DNA of 64,000 nucleotides from Siphonodentalium dalli (Eukaryota > Mollusca > Scaphopoda > Gadilida > Siphonodentaliidae), in the NCBI GenBank assembly GCA_032622095.1, contig CP136066.1, positions 53,660,609 to 53,724,608 on the forward strand, read 5' to 3'. Positions 10,915 through 22,039 of this stretch are shown here, one piece after another (the first letter of the stretch is position 1; each line of letters begins with the position of its first letter). Both the position numbers and the translations under genes were made by a program. The notes below the pieces were generated by a model. It had not been told where the DNA came from, searched no databases, and saw nothing but the letters and a program-made list of their open reading frames with translations.

Positions 10915-11345
10915 ATGGGTTACACATTATTTTCAGTCTATCAGATTATTTATATTTTCAACAACAAGTGACTTTAAGTTTACAATTTCAGCCTGTCCTG
11001 ACTCTATCGATACGATTTAACACATTTTCAAAAACGTATTATACACCGGTGGCGTTAACTTTACAATTTAAGCATCTACGTGATTATATCGGTACGATTG
11101 AGTAAGGTACAAACAAGAATACATCAGGGGCTCCCAATGGGTTATATATTATTTTCAGTCTATCAAATTATTTATATTTTCAACAACATATTATTACACC
11201 GGTGGCTTTAAGTTTACAATTTCAGCCTGTCCTGACTCTATCGATACGATTTATCATATTTTCATAAACATATTATACACCGGTGGCGTTAACGTTACAA
11301 TTTCGGCATCTACGTGATTCTATCGGTACGATTGAGTAAGGTACA
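10915..11345. repeat. Direct duplication near the end of H1
   Basis: 'cgcaatgggttacacattattttcagtctatcagattattta' at 10910 recurs at about 11130-11170. The following 'aatttcagcctgtcctgactctatcgatacgattta' also occurs twice. Unit is about 230 bases. H3 has the corresponding pair at 57110-57600. Confidence 0.75.
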
Positions 11346-11426
11346 CAAAATCTCCAAGAATACATTCGCCCTGTACACCACACAATATCAAACTCACAGA
11401 AGCTAGAAACACCACAGGTGGCGTAA

Positions 11427-12977
11427 CAAGAAAACCATAGTCAGAAATGGTAACGCCACCAAGATCGTATTATTAGTCATAAATATAAATCATAATATAA
11501 AATATATTGGTTACACGAATGGACCGCCTCAGAATTCCGTTAAGACAAGTAATTCTTCAAATTATTAAAATGAACTACGGCTTATAAATTACTGCAGGTT
11601 TCTCATTCGCCACACCAGAATGCTTCTAAATGCGGATCAAAGCTAAGAGTGCATGGCACATGCAGCCATTGTTCATAGACATTTTACAGATAGCGAGAAT
11701 GATGCATGCTGGGAACGAAAGTATCCACAGCAAAGTCATGTGCTTACGGAGGCATGCGTTTATTATAGGGGATTTATGGTGGGCCTATTAAACTAATTAT
11801 AACTTTGTTATCTGTCATAGTTTATGCGTGAAATTTTAAACATATATACCATGGACATATACCCCTTCCAGAATGTTGAAAAACATTTTCAGTTGCTCAT
11901 CGTATTTTTATAGACGAAATAGTCCGAAATTTCAGAAAATTGCGCTAACTGCTCAATGTTTTAATGTGTTACAAAACGTCTGATAAAAATAGTTCTATCG
12001 GGAATATTAACACCATTTTTTTCAGAGAACATAGCGTAAACATAGTCCTATCGGGATATCGTAAAGGAAATTAATTAAAACCCTCAGACTGCCGAAACTG
12101 ACGACATTAAATTCGCTTTTTCGTGTCCCACGGAAATGAAACGTGTCTGTCCATTGATCACGTTATTTATTTGACATAGTATTTTTTTTTCTGTTGTATT
12201 TGAACACTTGTTGCACGTGCAGGCTGCACGATCATAATAACTTCAACCGATAAGCGCCGACTGATACCCGCGCAACAGTTTGTCTCAAATAAATTGTTAT
12301 CAAAACGCAGGTTTATGGCCGCGGACATAAGCCGATTAAGTGTAATGTAATTTATCCATGAACTTGACTGAAAAATTGTGATTCTATCACCATTAGCCAC
12401 GAAAATCGGACCTCTAAACAGGCAAGTTTGATTTTCGGGGGACACAAACAAGCGAATTTATTGTCGGCAGTTTCGGCAGTCTGAGGGTTAATTAATCCCG
12501 AATTAAACGGAACTACTTTACGATAGTCCGATAGGACTATGTTTACTCTATGCATGTTCTCTGAAAAAATTGTGTGAATATTCCAGATAGAACTCTTTTT
12601 ATCACACCTTACAACATTGAGCAGTTATAGCGCAAACCGAAATGTGTTGTCTTGCAAGATATCCCACCGCTTTAGCTAAATTTACCTTCCTACAATATCC
12701 ATAAAGAGGATCATATATTATATACCCACGGTTTTAATTATAGAATATAAAATATATTGGTTTCGCGAATGACCAACTCAGAATTCCGTTAAAATAACAA
12801 TAACAACCAGCACCTATAACGAACCGTTTTACTGGACTTGGCCTACTGGTCGCGTAGTTCCGACTTTTAAATAAACGGAATTTCCAACTCTATAAATAAA
12901 TAAAAGCCCCACAATGCATTCGCCCTGTCCACCACGCAATATCAAAATCTCAGCAGCTAGATACACCACAGGTGGCG
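11427..12977 (-). mobile_element. Helentron-like element H2 (1.55 kb)
   Basis: It has the same two ends as H1: it starts CAAGAAAACCATAGTCAG and ends 'acaccacaggtggcg'. It abuts H1 head to tail with only TAA between, and is followed by TAA again at 12978-12980. The interior differs from H1, apart from ~90 bases at each end, and is dominated by an inverted repeat (11937-12642). A short derivative of the same family. Confidence 0.55.
11937..12642. repeat. Inverted repeat (fold-back) inside H2
   Basis: Arms 11937-12130 and 12438-12642 are reverse complements with moderate divergence. 'cctcagactgccgaaactgacgac' pairs with 'gtcggcagtttcggcagtctgagg', and 'cgctaactgctcaatg' with 'cattgagcagttatagcg'. 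The ~300-base loop is unique in the window. This looks like an independent fold-back insertion in H2 or its central portion. Confidence 0.75.
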
Positions 12978-12981
12978 TAAT

Positions 12982-13056
12982 GAGGCTATAGTCTATTCCA
13001 AACTAATATTCCCTCATCTGCAATTACATAGTTTGACAAAGCCAAACCAACACAAT
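12982..13056 (+). repeat. 75-bp exact repeat, copy 2
   Basis: Identical to 5341-5415. It is the only sequence between the end of H2 and the start of the 14.5-kb element, and its last bases belong to the proposed 9-bp target duplication. Confidence 0.9.
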
Positions 13057-13065
13057 GCGGGTTAC

Positions 13066-13175
13066 AGTCATTTCGTACCCTCGCAATTTCGTACCCTACC
13101 AACTCGTACCCGATTTGGCCATCTCGTACCCTCTGGTCGTGAGTCATTTCGTACCCTGTGAGTCATCTCGTACCC
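13066..13175 (+). repeat. Left subterminal CGTACC boxes of the giant element
   Basis: Six boxes in ~110 bases: TCATTTCGTACCC, CAATTTCGTACCC, CCAACTCGTACCC, CATCTCGTACCC, GTCATTTCGTACCC and GTCATCTCGTACCC. At 27425-27554 the same kinds of box run in reverse orientation. The array is thus inverted between the two ends, as expected for terminal recognition sequences. Confidence 0.8.
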
Positions 13176-13189
13176 TCCTTCAGAAATAA

Positions 13190-16060
13190 AAAGAAGAGCA
13201 TCATAACACCAGACGATGCACTATAAACGATGAACGAAGCCTAACATAACATCGTGTGGCATTCTGGTGGGCTTCTGTGTCATTTCATGGAGGTAAAACA
13301 TGACATGCAAGGGCAGGAAAATACTCACGAACAGAAGCTACGAGATGACCAAATCAGTTACGAGTTGGCAGTTACGTAAGCCCCCCCCCCCCCATAAATC
13401 ATTCAATATACATACCATCAACCATAAGCTATGCATGATTATCATATTGGCATTTGCAGATGTTGCATACCTGAATCGTCCAGAACTGGTGATGAAAACA
13501 AGGGAAACAACATCAAGAGCGAATTTGGTGCGGGAGAATATGTTATCTATCATGTATTACCATTAACTTTATCACATACAATTTGGGACCCTCAGTCTGC
13601 GGGTACTAAATGACCAACATAAAATATTAATTCAGTTCACAGACCATTTATAATTTCTTTTTAGAAATGGTTATACAAAATGTTTGTTTGACAATTTTAA
13701 TTGGGTCTCAAGACTTTTTATGAACAATCTATACATTGAAAATACTTTAATTTAAACTACTTTGTTTTATTTTAGACGAAAAGAGAAACGTCAGTTGATA
13801 GTAAACATACCGTATGGATAGATGTGAATAGCGCGACAGTCCATAGAGCAATGGCAGCATTTTCTGATATTTTTACCGCGAAATCACAAGTCACGCCTTA
13901 AACCACGCCCACTAACTATCTCTGATTCCCATTGGTCATTACAATATCTTGTCACGTTAAGGACAGGTGTCACACCTCTCTTTGTCTTCATCTAAATGAA
14001 CACCTCCCAAGATGAGGGAAACCTCTAATCCTCATTATGTTGTGTTTAAATAAAGTTATTTACATAAAAACAATGATTAAAAATGAAATTGAAGAGGTTA
14101 AACTTAAAACATGCGTTTATCGCTGGATTTGGAAACTAAATTCACAAGATAACTATCACAGAAAACTTCCACCGCCGACTTCAGTATTCTCGTTATTTTA
14201 TAAAAAATATTAATGAATTTTTTGTTTCATTCGAAGTTCTAAGTTGTAACTGAGACAGTCCAGAATCATTCCAAAGAGTCAATGAATAAATTTTAATGTA
14301 TATCCATATGCATTCTCTCTTCCTATTTATACTAAGATGGCAAATATTACCTGCAGTATATTGAACCATAAAATATATGATTTAAAAACAATAGTGTATC
14401 TATTTATTACTACATACACAGACATACATATACATAACAATCACTATTTTAAAACAGCATGACCTGTTGTCTTTTTCATCATTCTGAACTTCTACCTGAT
14501 AAATGATTGTTATGTATATGACGTTCTTGAACTGTTGACAATTCATCGCATGGTTTGTTTTTGCCCCTAAACCCCGCGATTAAAGCGAAACACAGTCACA
14601 GTCATAACATATGAACGAACGTTACCGACTTCATAGCAATTAATCTTTCTTTTTTGTTAGCTAAAATGACAGTATTTATCGTGACGGAAACGAGAAACGC
14701 TCTTTAAGTGTCAACGCCGAATAAGAAGGGATGTTTTGTACTTAATTATAAATACGTTTGTTTATCTTTCCGATACTAAATATGGTGCATAAATATATAG
14801 AAGTATACCGTTTTATTTCCCGAGCTACATGTATCGTCGCCGTCTCTGAATGGTTTAAACAATATTTATTTCTACCCTCAATTAATACATATATACATGA
14901 AACAAGACATTGATCATTGTGATTTATATGACAGGTTAGAATAGAAGAGGGTGAAGAGGACATAACAACAAGCGGGTCGCCGCTTATCTGAAGTTATCTC
15001 CTCAGAATAGAAAGCATGCAGAATAGTATGTGACTGTCTGCACAACGTTCAACACTAGTTGTTGCGTTTTATTTACGAAAATGGTTCCAATCAATCCATA
15101 GTTTCCATTCTATTTATTTTTGTCAACACTTTTGTTTATATATATTAAATAGTAGGATTAGAATTAAAGATACGGGCGGCGTTGGCGATGGGTATGCTGT
15201 TAAAATATTCAGCTCCGCCAAAAACCGCCATAAACAGAAAGAATAGTCAAATATAGACAGACTTTGTTCTTACACAATTCAGAAATATGGCATAAACAGT
15301 ATGTATTGTAAATTTTCCCCTTTATTATGTAAGCAAAAGCAAAAAAACGTAACGTTACCTGGCTTTTATTTAGATCTGGACATGGTAACATAAAAATAGT
15401 TATTTGTTACTGCTTTCCTGATATGGAAAAAATAAAGAGCGTTTATATCATTTGTGTGTGATTAGAATTGCGCTGTGTTATGTAAAACTTCTTTAACACG
15501 AGCAGGCTCTTGTTTACTACACCATCGTACGTCTTGGTGACAATATAACATTTAGCGCTGATTATGTTTGGCATATGCACAAAGCTATATATATTTTAAT
15601 ATTCCTTCTGTTGATGGCGATTTGAACAAATATGAATATTTCTGCAACGAACGCCGCCCGTGCCTTTAAATATGTTTACACTAAAATGGTTCAATAAATA
15701 CAAGACATGCTTAACAAGGGCTTATTAATATGCAAGTCGATCATTGTAATTTTTACTAGGCTGGCAAAAATTCAAAACGCATTAAAACTTCTTTTTATAG
15801 TCGATATCTGGCCATCACAAGTTCATATTAATTATATCGTGCCTTGGGTCCGATATAATTATTTTTCTGATGGTTGTTTTATGATGTCCAACCTGACAGG
15901 GCCTCTTTAATATAAAATAATCAAGATCTCACAGAAGATGTTAAAAATAAAATATATACTCGATATATGATATCACAGAGAAAGAAGAGTAGTATATATA
16001 ACGCCATTGATGTCAGCTATTTCGCACCTTTAATGTGTTAAACGTCTCTCACACATGTAA
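13190..16060. other. Unassigned left interior of the giant element
   Basis: About 2.9 kb of AT-rich DNA with no convincing coding frame and no internal repeat I could see. It contains a C14 tract at 13381-13394 and one AATAAAGAGCG word at 15431-15441. Could be cargo or host sequence carried by the element. Confidence 0.3.
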
Positions 16061-16199
16061 GGTGGACGCTCTTTATTCATTGTGCCAAAAACATTCCCTC
16101 TTCTTTTTTTCCATTTCTGACTGATTCTGGTGTAATTTGTTTTACCACGTTGGTGGATTTAATCACAGTCCTCGTGATGTGCACATGTACATGCATGGT

Positions 16200-16390
16200 C
16201 AATAGTATAAACATTTTTTTATTTCCAATTCCAAACAAATAACATAATATACAAATGACACATAAATGCAAAATAGAAGTCTTAATATAATTATGGACAC
16301 AATTATCAGACAAGCCCGATGGCTTAAATGAAGTAATCTCCCATTTGGCTACATGCCCCGTCCCCAATAAGTGATGGGAAGGATTGGAAA
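16200..16390 (-). mobile_element. SINE-like element, family S, copy 2
   Basis: The reverse complement of this stretch matches 38291-38454: 'ggggcatgtagcc' / 'gggggcatgtcgcc', then 'catttaagcc...gggcttg', 'ttctattttg', 'atgtgtcat..gtatattatgtta', and an A-rich end 'ttggaaataaaaa.atgttta'. A polarised element ending in an A-rich tail fits a SINE or a LINE 3' tail. Target duplications are not clear here. Confidence 0.6.
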
Positions 16391-16689
16391 TAAAGGTTTT
16401 CGGAGAATTGGAGATATATAACATAATCTGAGTTAGGTGTATATGGGAGAAAGGGGAAGAAGATATAGTGTTCGGGATAACAGGCGGCAGAGAAAGAAAA
16501 GAAAGAGATGGTAATCACTTCAACTTATTGGCATAGTATGCGGGTGGGCACATGCAGAGTAGGGTTGTACACGTATAACGTGCTCTGTTGCCCTCGCTCT
16601 TTATTAGGAGTTTGGGGAACGGACCTGGGAGGAGTTCGAAGAGGCAAAGCCTCTCCCATACAACCCACTTTGGAAATTTTGGATGAGGT

Positions 16690-17195
16690 CATGAGAATGG
16701 GATACATCGCACATGACGGGGTGAACATAAAATGAAAAATGCGTTCTTTTTCTTTCTGTTTTCTGTTGATGTTGCTGTTGGAGGTGATGACATAGCCATA
16801 ACTGCTTTGGATTTGGCTATTTCTTCTTTAGATTTGGCTATGTCCTCTTGTGCACCTCTGAGTATGTTCTCAATCTCGGCCGCCGAGTAGGAGCCGGTGC
16901 TGTTGTTGTTGGTGATGCTGGTCGTGGTGGCGATGGATGACGCCTGGCTGATGTATTCCGGAAGAGTCTCCACCACGGCATCAGCAGCGGCAGCTTGATG
17001 GGTTACGTCAGTCAGCACTCCAGCGAGGAGGGGTTGTCTGGGCGTCTCTCAGACCTCTCCCGGACTGGACTTCCGGTACCATCATCGGTGGTACGCAGGC
17101 GACCAACAGTCTTCGCAGCCCAGTGGGAATGGGCAGCCAGTCGACCAACAGCTGCCTTCTTCTTTCTCCACTCAGCCCTCCGAGCTGATAAATTG
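16690..17195 (-). pseudogene. Decayed coding segment, Lys/Arg-rich head and Ala/Ser-rich tail (unknown)
   Basis: The minus strand reads LSARRAEWRKKKAAVGRLAA then TVGRLRTTDDGTGSPVRERS in one frame (17195-17020). After a shift it continues VLTDVTHQAAAADAVVETLP, YISQASSIATTTS and ILRGAQEDIAKSKEEIAKSK (17018-16740). Base composition is clearly more GC-rich than the surroundings, and the two frames abut at a stop. The basic head and a predicted helical QEDIAKSKEEIAKSK tail recall Myb/SANT-like DNA-binding proteins of Harbinger-type elements, but I cannot confirm this. It may be a retro-copied or captured exon. Confidence 0.35.
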
Positions 17196-17471
17196 CATGA
17201 TTAATAAAGAGCGTTTATTGTCATATCAGATAGATATGTGAGAAGATTGGCGCAAAGAGGTAACATGACACGGGGAATGTCACACAACAAGGAAGGTTGA
17301 ATTGAATGATGAAAAACAGTATACTGGTACTGATGAAATAACAACCGCAATAGCCATATTAGGATAAAGCAGTATTAATGATGAATACACTTAGTTCGAC
17401 AGAGGGCAATCTGGTGCCAAAGATAGACGCGGTTGATATCAATTGTTCATAAAAGACAAGTTCCATATTAA

Positions 17472-17775
17472 AGGTACTCAATCCGATCAGACGCTCCTAA
17501 ACTACTATTTCTTTGGCTTCGGGGGTAACAAATATTTGATTCGAGTCGAGGAACCCACCCATCAAAGCTCAGATTGATTAGATATCGATGTTTGAAATGT
17601 GCTGTTTCTGTTGTGTGTGGCCCAATCTGTTCGAGTACCACGTGCTAAAAACGGACAAATTGCGGCTGTAAGATGGATAACTCTAAAATCAAGTTGTTAC
17701 CACTTTGTCAAATTTTGTTTACCCCCGAAGCCAAATAAATAGTAATTTAGGAGCGCCTGATCGGATTGAGTACCT
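17472..17775 (+). mobile_element. TTAA MITE, short form (304 bp)
   Basis: Starts AGGTACTCAATCCGATCAG and ends as its reverse complement CTGATCGGATTGAGTACCT. About 60 bases of terminal inverted repeat include TTTGGCTTCGGGGGTAA. Flanked on both sides by TTAA (17468-17471 and 17776-17779). TTAA duplications are typical of piggyBac- and Kolobok-type elements. Related to the 470-480-bp form at 27986 and elsewhere, but with a different centre. Confidence 0.85.
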
Positions 17776-18867
17776 TTAAAAGGTAAGTCCCAAACAATTA
17801 TAGTCAAGGTGTAAAGGAGAAGATCACTCGATCTTTTCGACCATCCCGGGCGCTTCGCGCCCATCTACTCACTTTACTTATTATAGTCAATTAACCTACA
17901 ATGAAGTGACACCCATGGGCGTAGCCAGCTAGGGTTCGATGGGTTCGGACGAACCCGCCCTTGAAAACAGAGGTGCCCTCGTTGCCTGACTTCCCGGGTT
18001 TGACCGATTGTTGGCTTGGGCAATTTCGGTGGTTCGTTAAGTTAATGCATGATCCCCCGAAGTTGCCCGAGTGAACGAACCGTCGAACCCTTGAAGTCAG
18101 CCGACGCGGGCACAGTCAGCAAAAGCATGATCGGCCTATACTAGATTATTGAGGTCCGTATAATGTTTCAGTGAAATCCACATACACGCAGGTCGACAAT
18201 TTGATTGTAATGTGAATCAAATCAATAGTCCCATGGCATGTCGGCATATGACGTTGCTAGTCTAAAGTGGACAGCATTGTGTTCAGTTTCATTTAAAGTG
18301 ACGCTGTATGAATGTGTGCATGTCAAACTTGTCAATCATTGCCAATTATGAACGAACAGACACAGTGTATGCAACACTACATGTACATGTATATATAGGG
18401 TGGTCACGTGGTATATCGAGGACGATGCTTGCATTGCGAGGGTTCGAACATAGTTTCTTGACATGAAGTCCCCCCCCCCCAATACAGGGTTGTAGTTGAA
18501 GTCCCACTCCTATCAACCAATAAGGAGCACATTACTGTTGGTGGATGGGATGTTAATTAAAACATTGTTGTGCATGTCGGACTGTATATACCCAGTAACT
18601 TTTCGATAGATCCGATATTGCGCCAGGGTGGAAACAGATGGTTCGATTACAGGCCATACAGCGCTAGACCGATCCACTCCCAAAGTTCAATGGTCAAAGG
18701 GTTCAGTGGTCCGAGGATTCAATAGTCCGATGGTTCAATGATACGATACTCCGGTGTGGCTCAGTCCGAGGGTTCAGTACCCCGAGTGTCCATTAGCGGG
18801 ACGTGGCGATGGGGATTTGTCTCCCCAACTTTGATAAACAAATTCCAGTTGGCTTGTTATAGGTCGC

Positions 18868-19050
18868 TGGTTATAGATTACATTTATATAGAATAAGTCA
18901 AATACAGTTTATTCATGTATATATTATTGGAAAATAAATACGCAGGACATTCCAAGCTTTACATATCATGTTCTACAAGCGTATAGATCTAACGATAATG
19001 GGCTATATGCAATGAGTGATTGACTGTCGTTCAATTCCATATATAATATA
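18868..19050 (+). repeat. ~180-bp direct repeat in the hAT-like element, copy 1
   Basis: 'gaataagtcaaatacagt', 'ggaaaataaatacgcag.acattcca', 'tttacatatcatgttctac' and 'tagatctaacgataatgg' occur here and, in the same order, at 21167-21345. Confidence 0.8.
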
Positions 19051-20324
19051 AACATATTTACTCAAAATATGGGACAACCTGGGTCGTGTGGTCACGCTTC
19101 CCGAGAACAACCGAGAACAAACGAGCATAAGGGTACGTTCATACACTCGCAAATTTGCCAGGAATTTCGGTACAGAATGCTATACAATGTACCAGAAACA
19201 GAATGTATAAATGTGTATAAAATGCATCTATACCACAGCTAGTAAGAGAAGTAAAAACTATATAGTTCCAATAGTATCGAAATTTGCCAGTAAATATCAT
19301 GCACTTATCTCGAAAGAATAAACCATACAGGTATTTTGAAGCAATGTGTTAACAGCACCGTTACATTTGGAACTATACCAACATTTTACTCCACATGTCG
19401 TTACCTTTGGTAAACATGCTATTTATACGTATGTTGCCGTTCATATTCTGAGAAAATGCATGAAAACAATTCCATGCAAACTTGCCAATGTAATGAACGA
19501 AACCTAATTGAGAAGCTCTTTATCGACCACTGCTTTTGGGAAACGAAATCATGGACGATTTTTATCAGGTACGATCATTGTAATTTTGACTTGCCTGACA
19601 AAAGTCAAGAACATGTTAAAACTGCACCTTCATCTGCGTTGAGCTTTGTTCATTATTATAATGGCAGTATAATTACACTGACATTTATTAGAAAATTTGC
19701 ATTAATAGATTTCACATGCTTGGAGCACTCAGACTAATTAAAAGATGTCGAAGCATGTTCTTTAGAAATATACACACTCAAACGCAAATTAATTCACTAG
19801 GTAAAACTATTATATTTATTTTTAACAGAAACTGGGCGGCATGAAGTAATTCCATTAAAAACGTATTATAATTCATTAGTCGTAGTTAAACGAGTAAGTG
19901 CAATTTGTCCAATTTCGTACATTTTATCACCGAGATTATCAGATTCGGTGTATAATATATTGGAATTAAACTTATTATATAACGATAGCAGTCTACAGTG
20001 CAAATAAAGGTTTTGAATTTTATCTCGAGTTTATGTTGTTGCTTGTGGACACATGCACTAATTCGGTGTTATTATAAACGAGACACTGGTAAGTGCGTAT
20101 ACACAAGATCCCATGGATGAGAGGTTTTGATAGCCATATGCCGACTTTCGAAAGATGAAGTTTTAACTCGTTTGGATTTAATTGTCAGCCTGGCAAAAAA
20201 AATCAATGATCGCCTCTTATAAAGAGCGTAAAATTTTCGCCGACCAAATATGTTAGGTTATAAGAGCGTTCTCAGTTGGATTTTTTTGTACCTATTTTCA
20301 GTGTAAAACTAATACCTTAAACGT

Positions 20325-20954
20325 GCTATTTTTCACGCACTCATCGGTGTGCGAATTTAAAACTGAGCGAAAATAGTACAACTCCTGAGTTTATAGCGAA
20401 CCACAGGGGAAAGCAGATGTATTATGTTGATGAGTTACATACATTACGGAAGGCTGGACTGAATATATATAGGCAACTAGACCTGTTGTATACGGATATA
20501 TATTACATGCGGGTGACCAACATAAAAATCATTACTCATAATTATGCAAATCAACAAATTATTGTAACATCGACGGTGTTGAAATACTTGTAAGAAATAT
20601 ACATGTGCTAGGCCGAAGGCGCACGAAAGTACGCCCCCCCCTGTTGTCAACGCTGCATGTATGACACCATGACCAAACAGACTGAATTATTTATGCCAAC
20701 ACAACCCTCAGCCAAGTGTTGCTTTTTCTGAAGCCAACTGACTGGTATGTGTCTGTGGTTTTACTTCTTTAGAGTTTATTCCAATGCTGTCTTTAACTAT
20801 TTCAATTGAGTATCTCTGATAATAAATCCAAATCTTTCAGGAAAATGTTGTTGTCAGTTTTGAATTCGCGCACCTAGGTGCGCGAATTATTCAAACTGCG
20901 CGAATTCAAAACCAAGCGAAATATAGTACCGCGAATTTAAATAGGAGTAAGGTA
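20325..20954. mobile_element. TACTCG MITE, degenerate copy
   Basis: The words 'gcgaatttaaaactgagcgaaaatagtac' (20353) and 'gaattcgcgcacctaggtgcgcgaatt' (20860), ending 'tttaaataggagtaaggta', match the terminal region of the complete copies at 40366 and 50696. The left terminus is eroded. Confidence 0.55.
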
Positions 20955-21166
20955 GATGTTTTTGTTTATCGAGATGCTGTGCCGCGCGAATTGTGGTAGG
21001 TGGTGATTGGCTGTTTGCAGGTTTCTTTTCAGTTTTCGTATGGTACAATTCTCGAATAGAAATTGTATGGTATTAAGCAGATAGTATGAAGATAACTAAA
21101 CATTGGTTTGAAAATAATTATTCGAATTTAGAGAGCGTATATTGTTTAAGAATGTGCCCACTATTT

Positions 21167-21345
21167 GCAGATTACATGTATATATAGAATAAGTCAAATA
21201 CAGTCTGTTAATGTATATACATGTAGTATAGGAAAATAAATACGCAGAACATTCCATGCTTTACATATCATGTTCTACATGCATATAGATCTAACGATAA
21301 TGGTGGCAATTAGTGATCGACTATCGTTCAATTCCATATATTATA
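21167..21345 (+). repeat. ~180-bp direct repeat in the hAT-like element, copy 2
   Basis: Second copy of the 18868-19050 sequence with about ten differences, near the right end of the element. The pair could reflect an internal duplication or a nested element. Confidence 0.8.
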
Positions 21346-22039
21346 TGGCCCACTTAAGCCAATAACATAACAATTTTGAGTGTAGGCCTTCATAAAATAA
21401 CTTCATAATATCGCAAAGGGATATAATATGGGGATGGTTGGGTTTTGTCATCGTTCCTTATTACCCGAGTCGATACTACACGCGGTCACGGTCCCATACA
21501 TGGAGACAACATTAGTACATAAAACTTGATCATGTATGAAGACAAACACAGCTATGTCATATGTTCTCACATAATCGGTATATCAAATCCAAAACAGTAT
21601 TACCTCTCTAATATACGTGCAGATAGTACACAAATAATCGTCAAATATGCTCCAGATTCGCACTCGATAGGTTCAATTTAAAAAAAACATTCCGGGGGAG
21701 GCCCCTCGGACCCCCAACTGCGGGAAATTGCATGACACTCCTCCTGCACATTCACACGCGCCGCGGTCGGAGCTTTTCACCTCGGTCCTGTGCCCCACAA
21801 GTTAATATTCGAACCCGCCTTTTAAAAATGCTGGCTACGCCCATGGTGACACCATGCACACTGCTTAGTGAACGTTTTTCCTGCAATCGCCCGTAAGACA
21901 ATATGAAGCATTGTTTGTTGTTTCAACAATTTTGGACTGTGCTATTTGAGATTGTAATTCTATAATCCTCACACCTACACCAGTTGGCAATTAACACGCT
22001 TTTAATAATTAATCCAGATGTGTCCGTTGTGTTTACATC

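Larger units (their letters stand above)
7920..11423 (-). mobile_element. Helentron-like element H1 (3.5 kb, non-autonomous)
   Basis: Begins CAAGAAAACCATAGTCAG and ends CACCACAGGTGGCG. Read on the minus strand, the 5' end is CGCCACCTGTGGTG. The 3' end has GGTGGCGTTACC, then the short stem ACCAT-8nt-ATGGT, then TTTTCTTG. So the subterminal GCCACC/GGTGGC words form an inverted pair and a small hairpin sits just before the 3' end, as in Helentron-associated elements. The whole sequence matches H3 (57041-60833) in reverse complement at an estimated ~90-95%. Interior: a three-unit hairpin array, G-tract-bearing repeats and a duplicated terminal segment. No Rep or helicase coding. The superfamily is an inference from the termini. 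Confidence 0.5.
16067..17213. mobile_element. Possible 1.15-kb element with AATAAAGAGCG ends
   Basis: CGCTCTTTATT at 16067-16077 and AATAAAGAGCG at 17203-17213 form a perfect 11-bp inverted pair. Similarity extends weakly to ~16 bases (GACGCTCTTTATTCATT versus AACGCTCTTTATTAAT). Between them are a SINE and a decayed coding segment. No target duplication is evident, so this may be coincidence of a recurrent word (see findings). Confidence 0.3.
17914..21845. mobile_element. hAT-like element, 3.9 kb, with perfect 8-bp target duplication
   Basis: CATGGGCGTAGCCAGC at 17914-17929 is exactly reverse-complemented at 21830-21845. GTGACACC flanks both sides (17906-17913 and 21846-21853). An 8-bp duplication with CA...TG termini fits the hAT superfamily, and the CGTAGCCAG word is common in hAT derivatives of many animals. 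Inverted similarity continues a little inside ('gggttcg...aacccgccc' and 'gaacccgcctt'). No hAT transposase, BED or dimerisation domain is visible, so it is non-autonomous. The 93-codon frame at 19456 has no recognisable match. It lies inside the giant element. Confidence 0.85.

Noticed and set aside
17846-17861. Bacterial-type terminator or hairpin GGGCGCTTCGCGCCC
   Set aside because: A strong short stem, but no U-tract and no adjoining gene in a eukaryotic setting. Probably part of a repeat.
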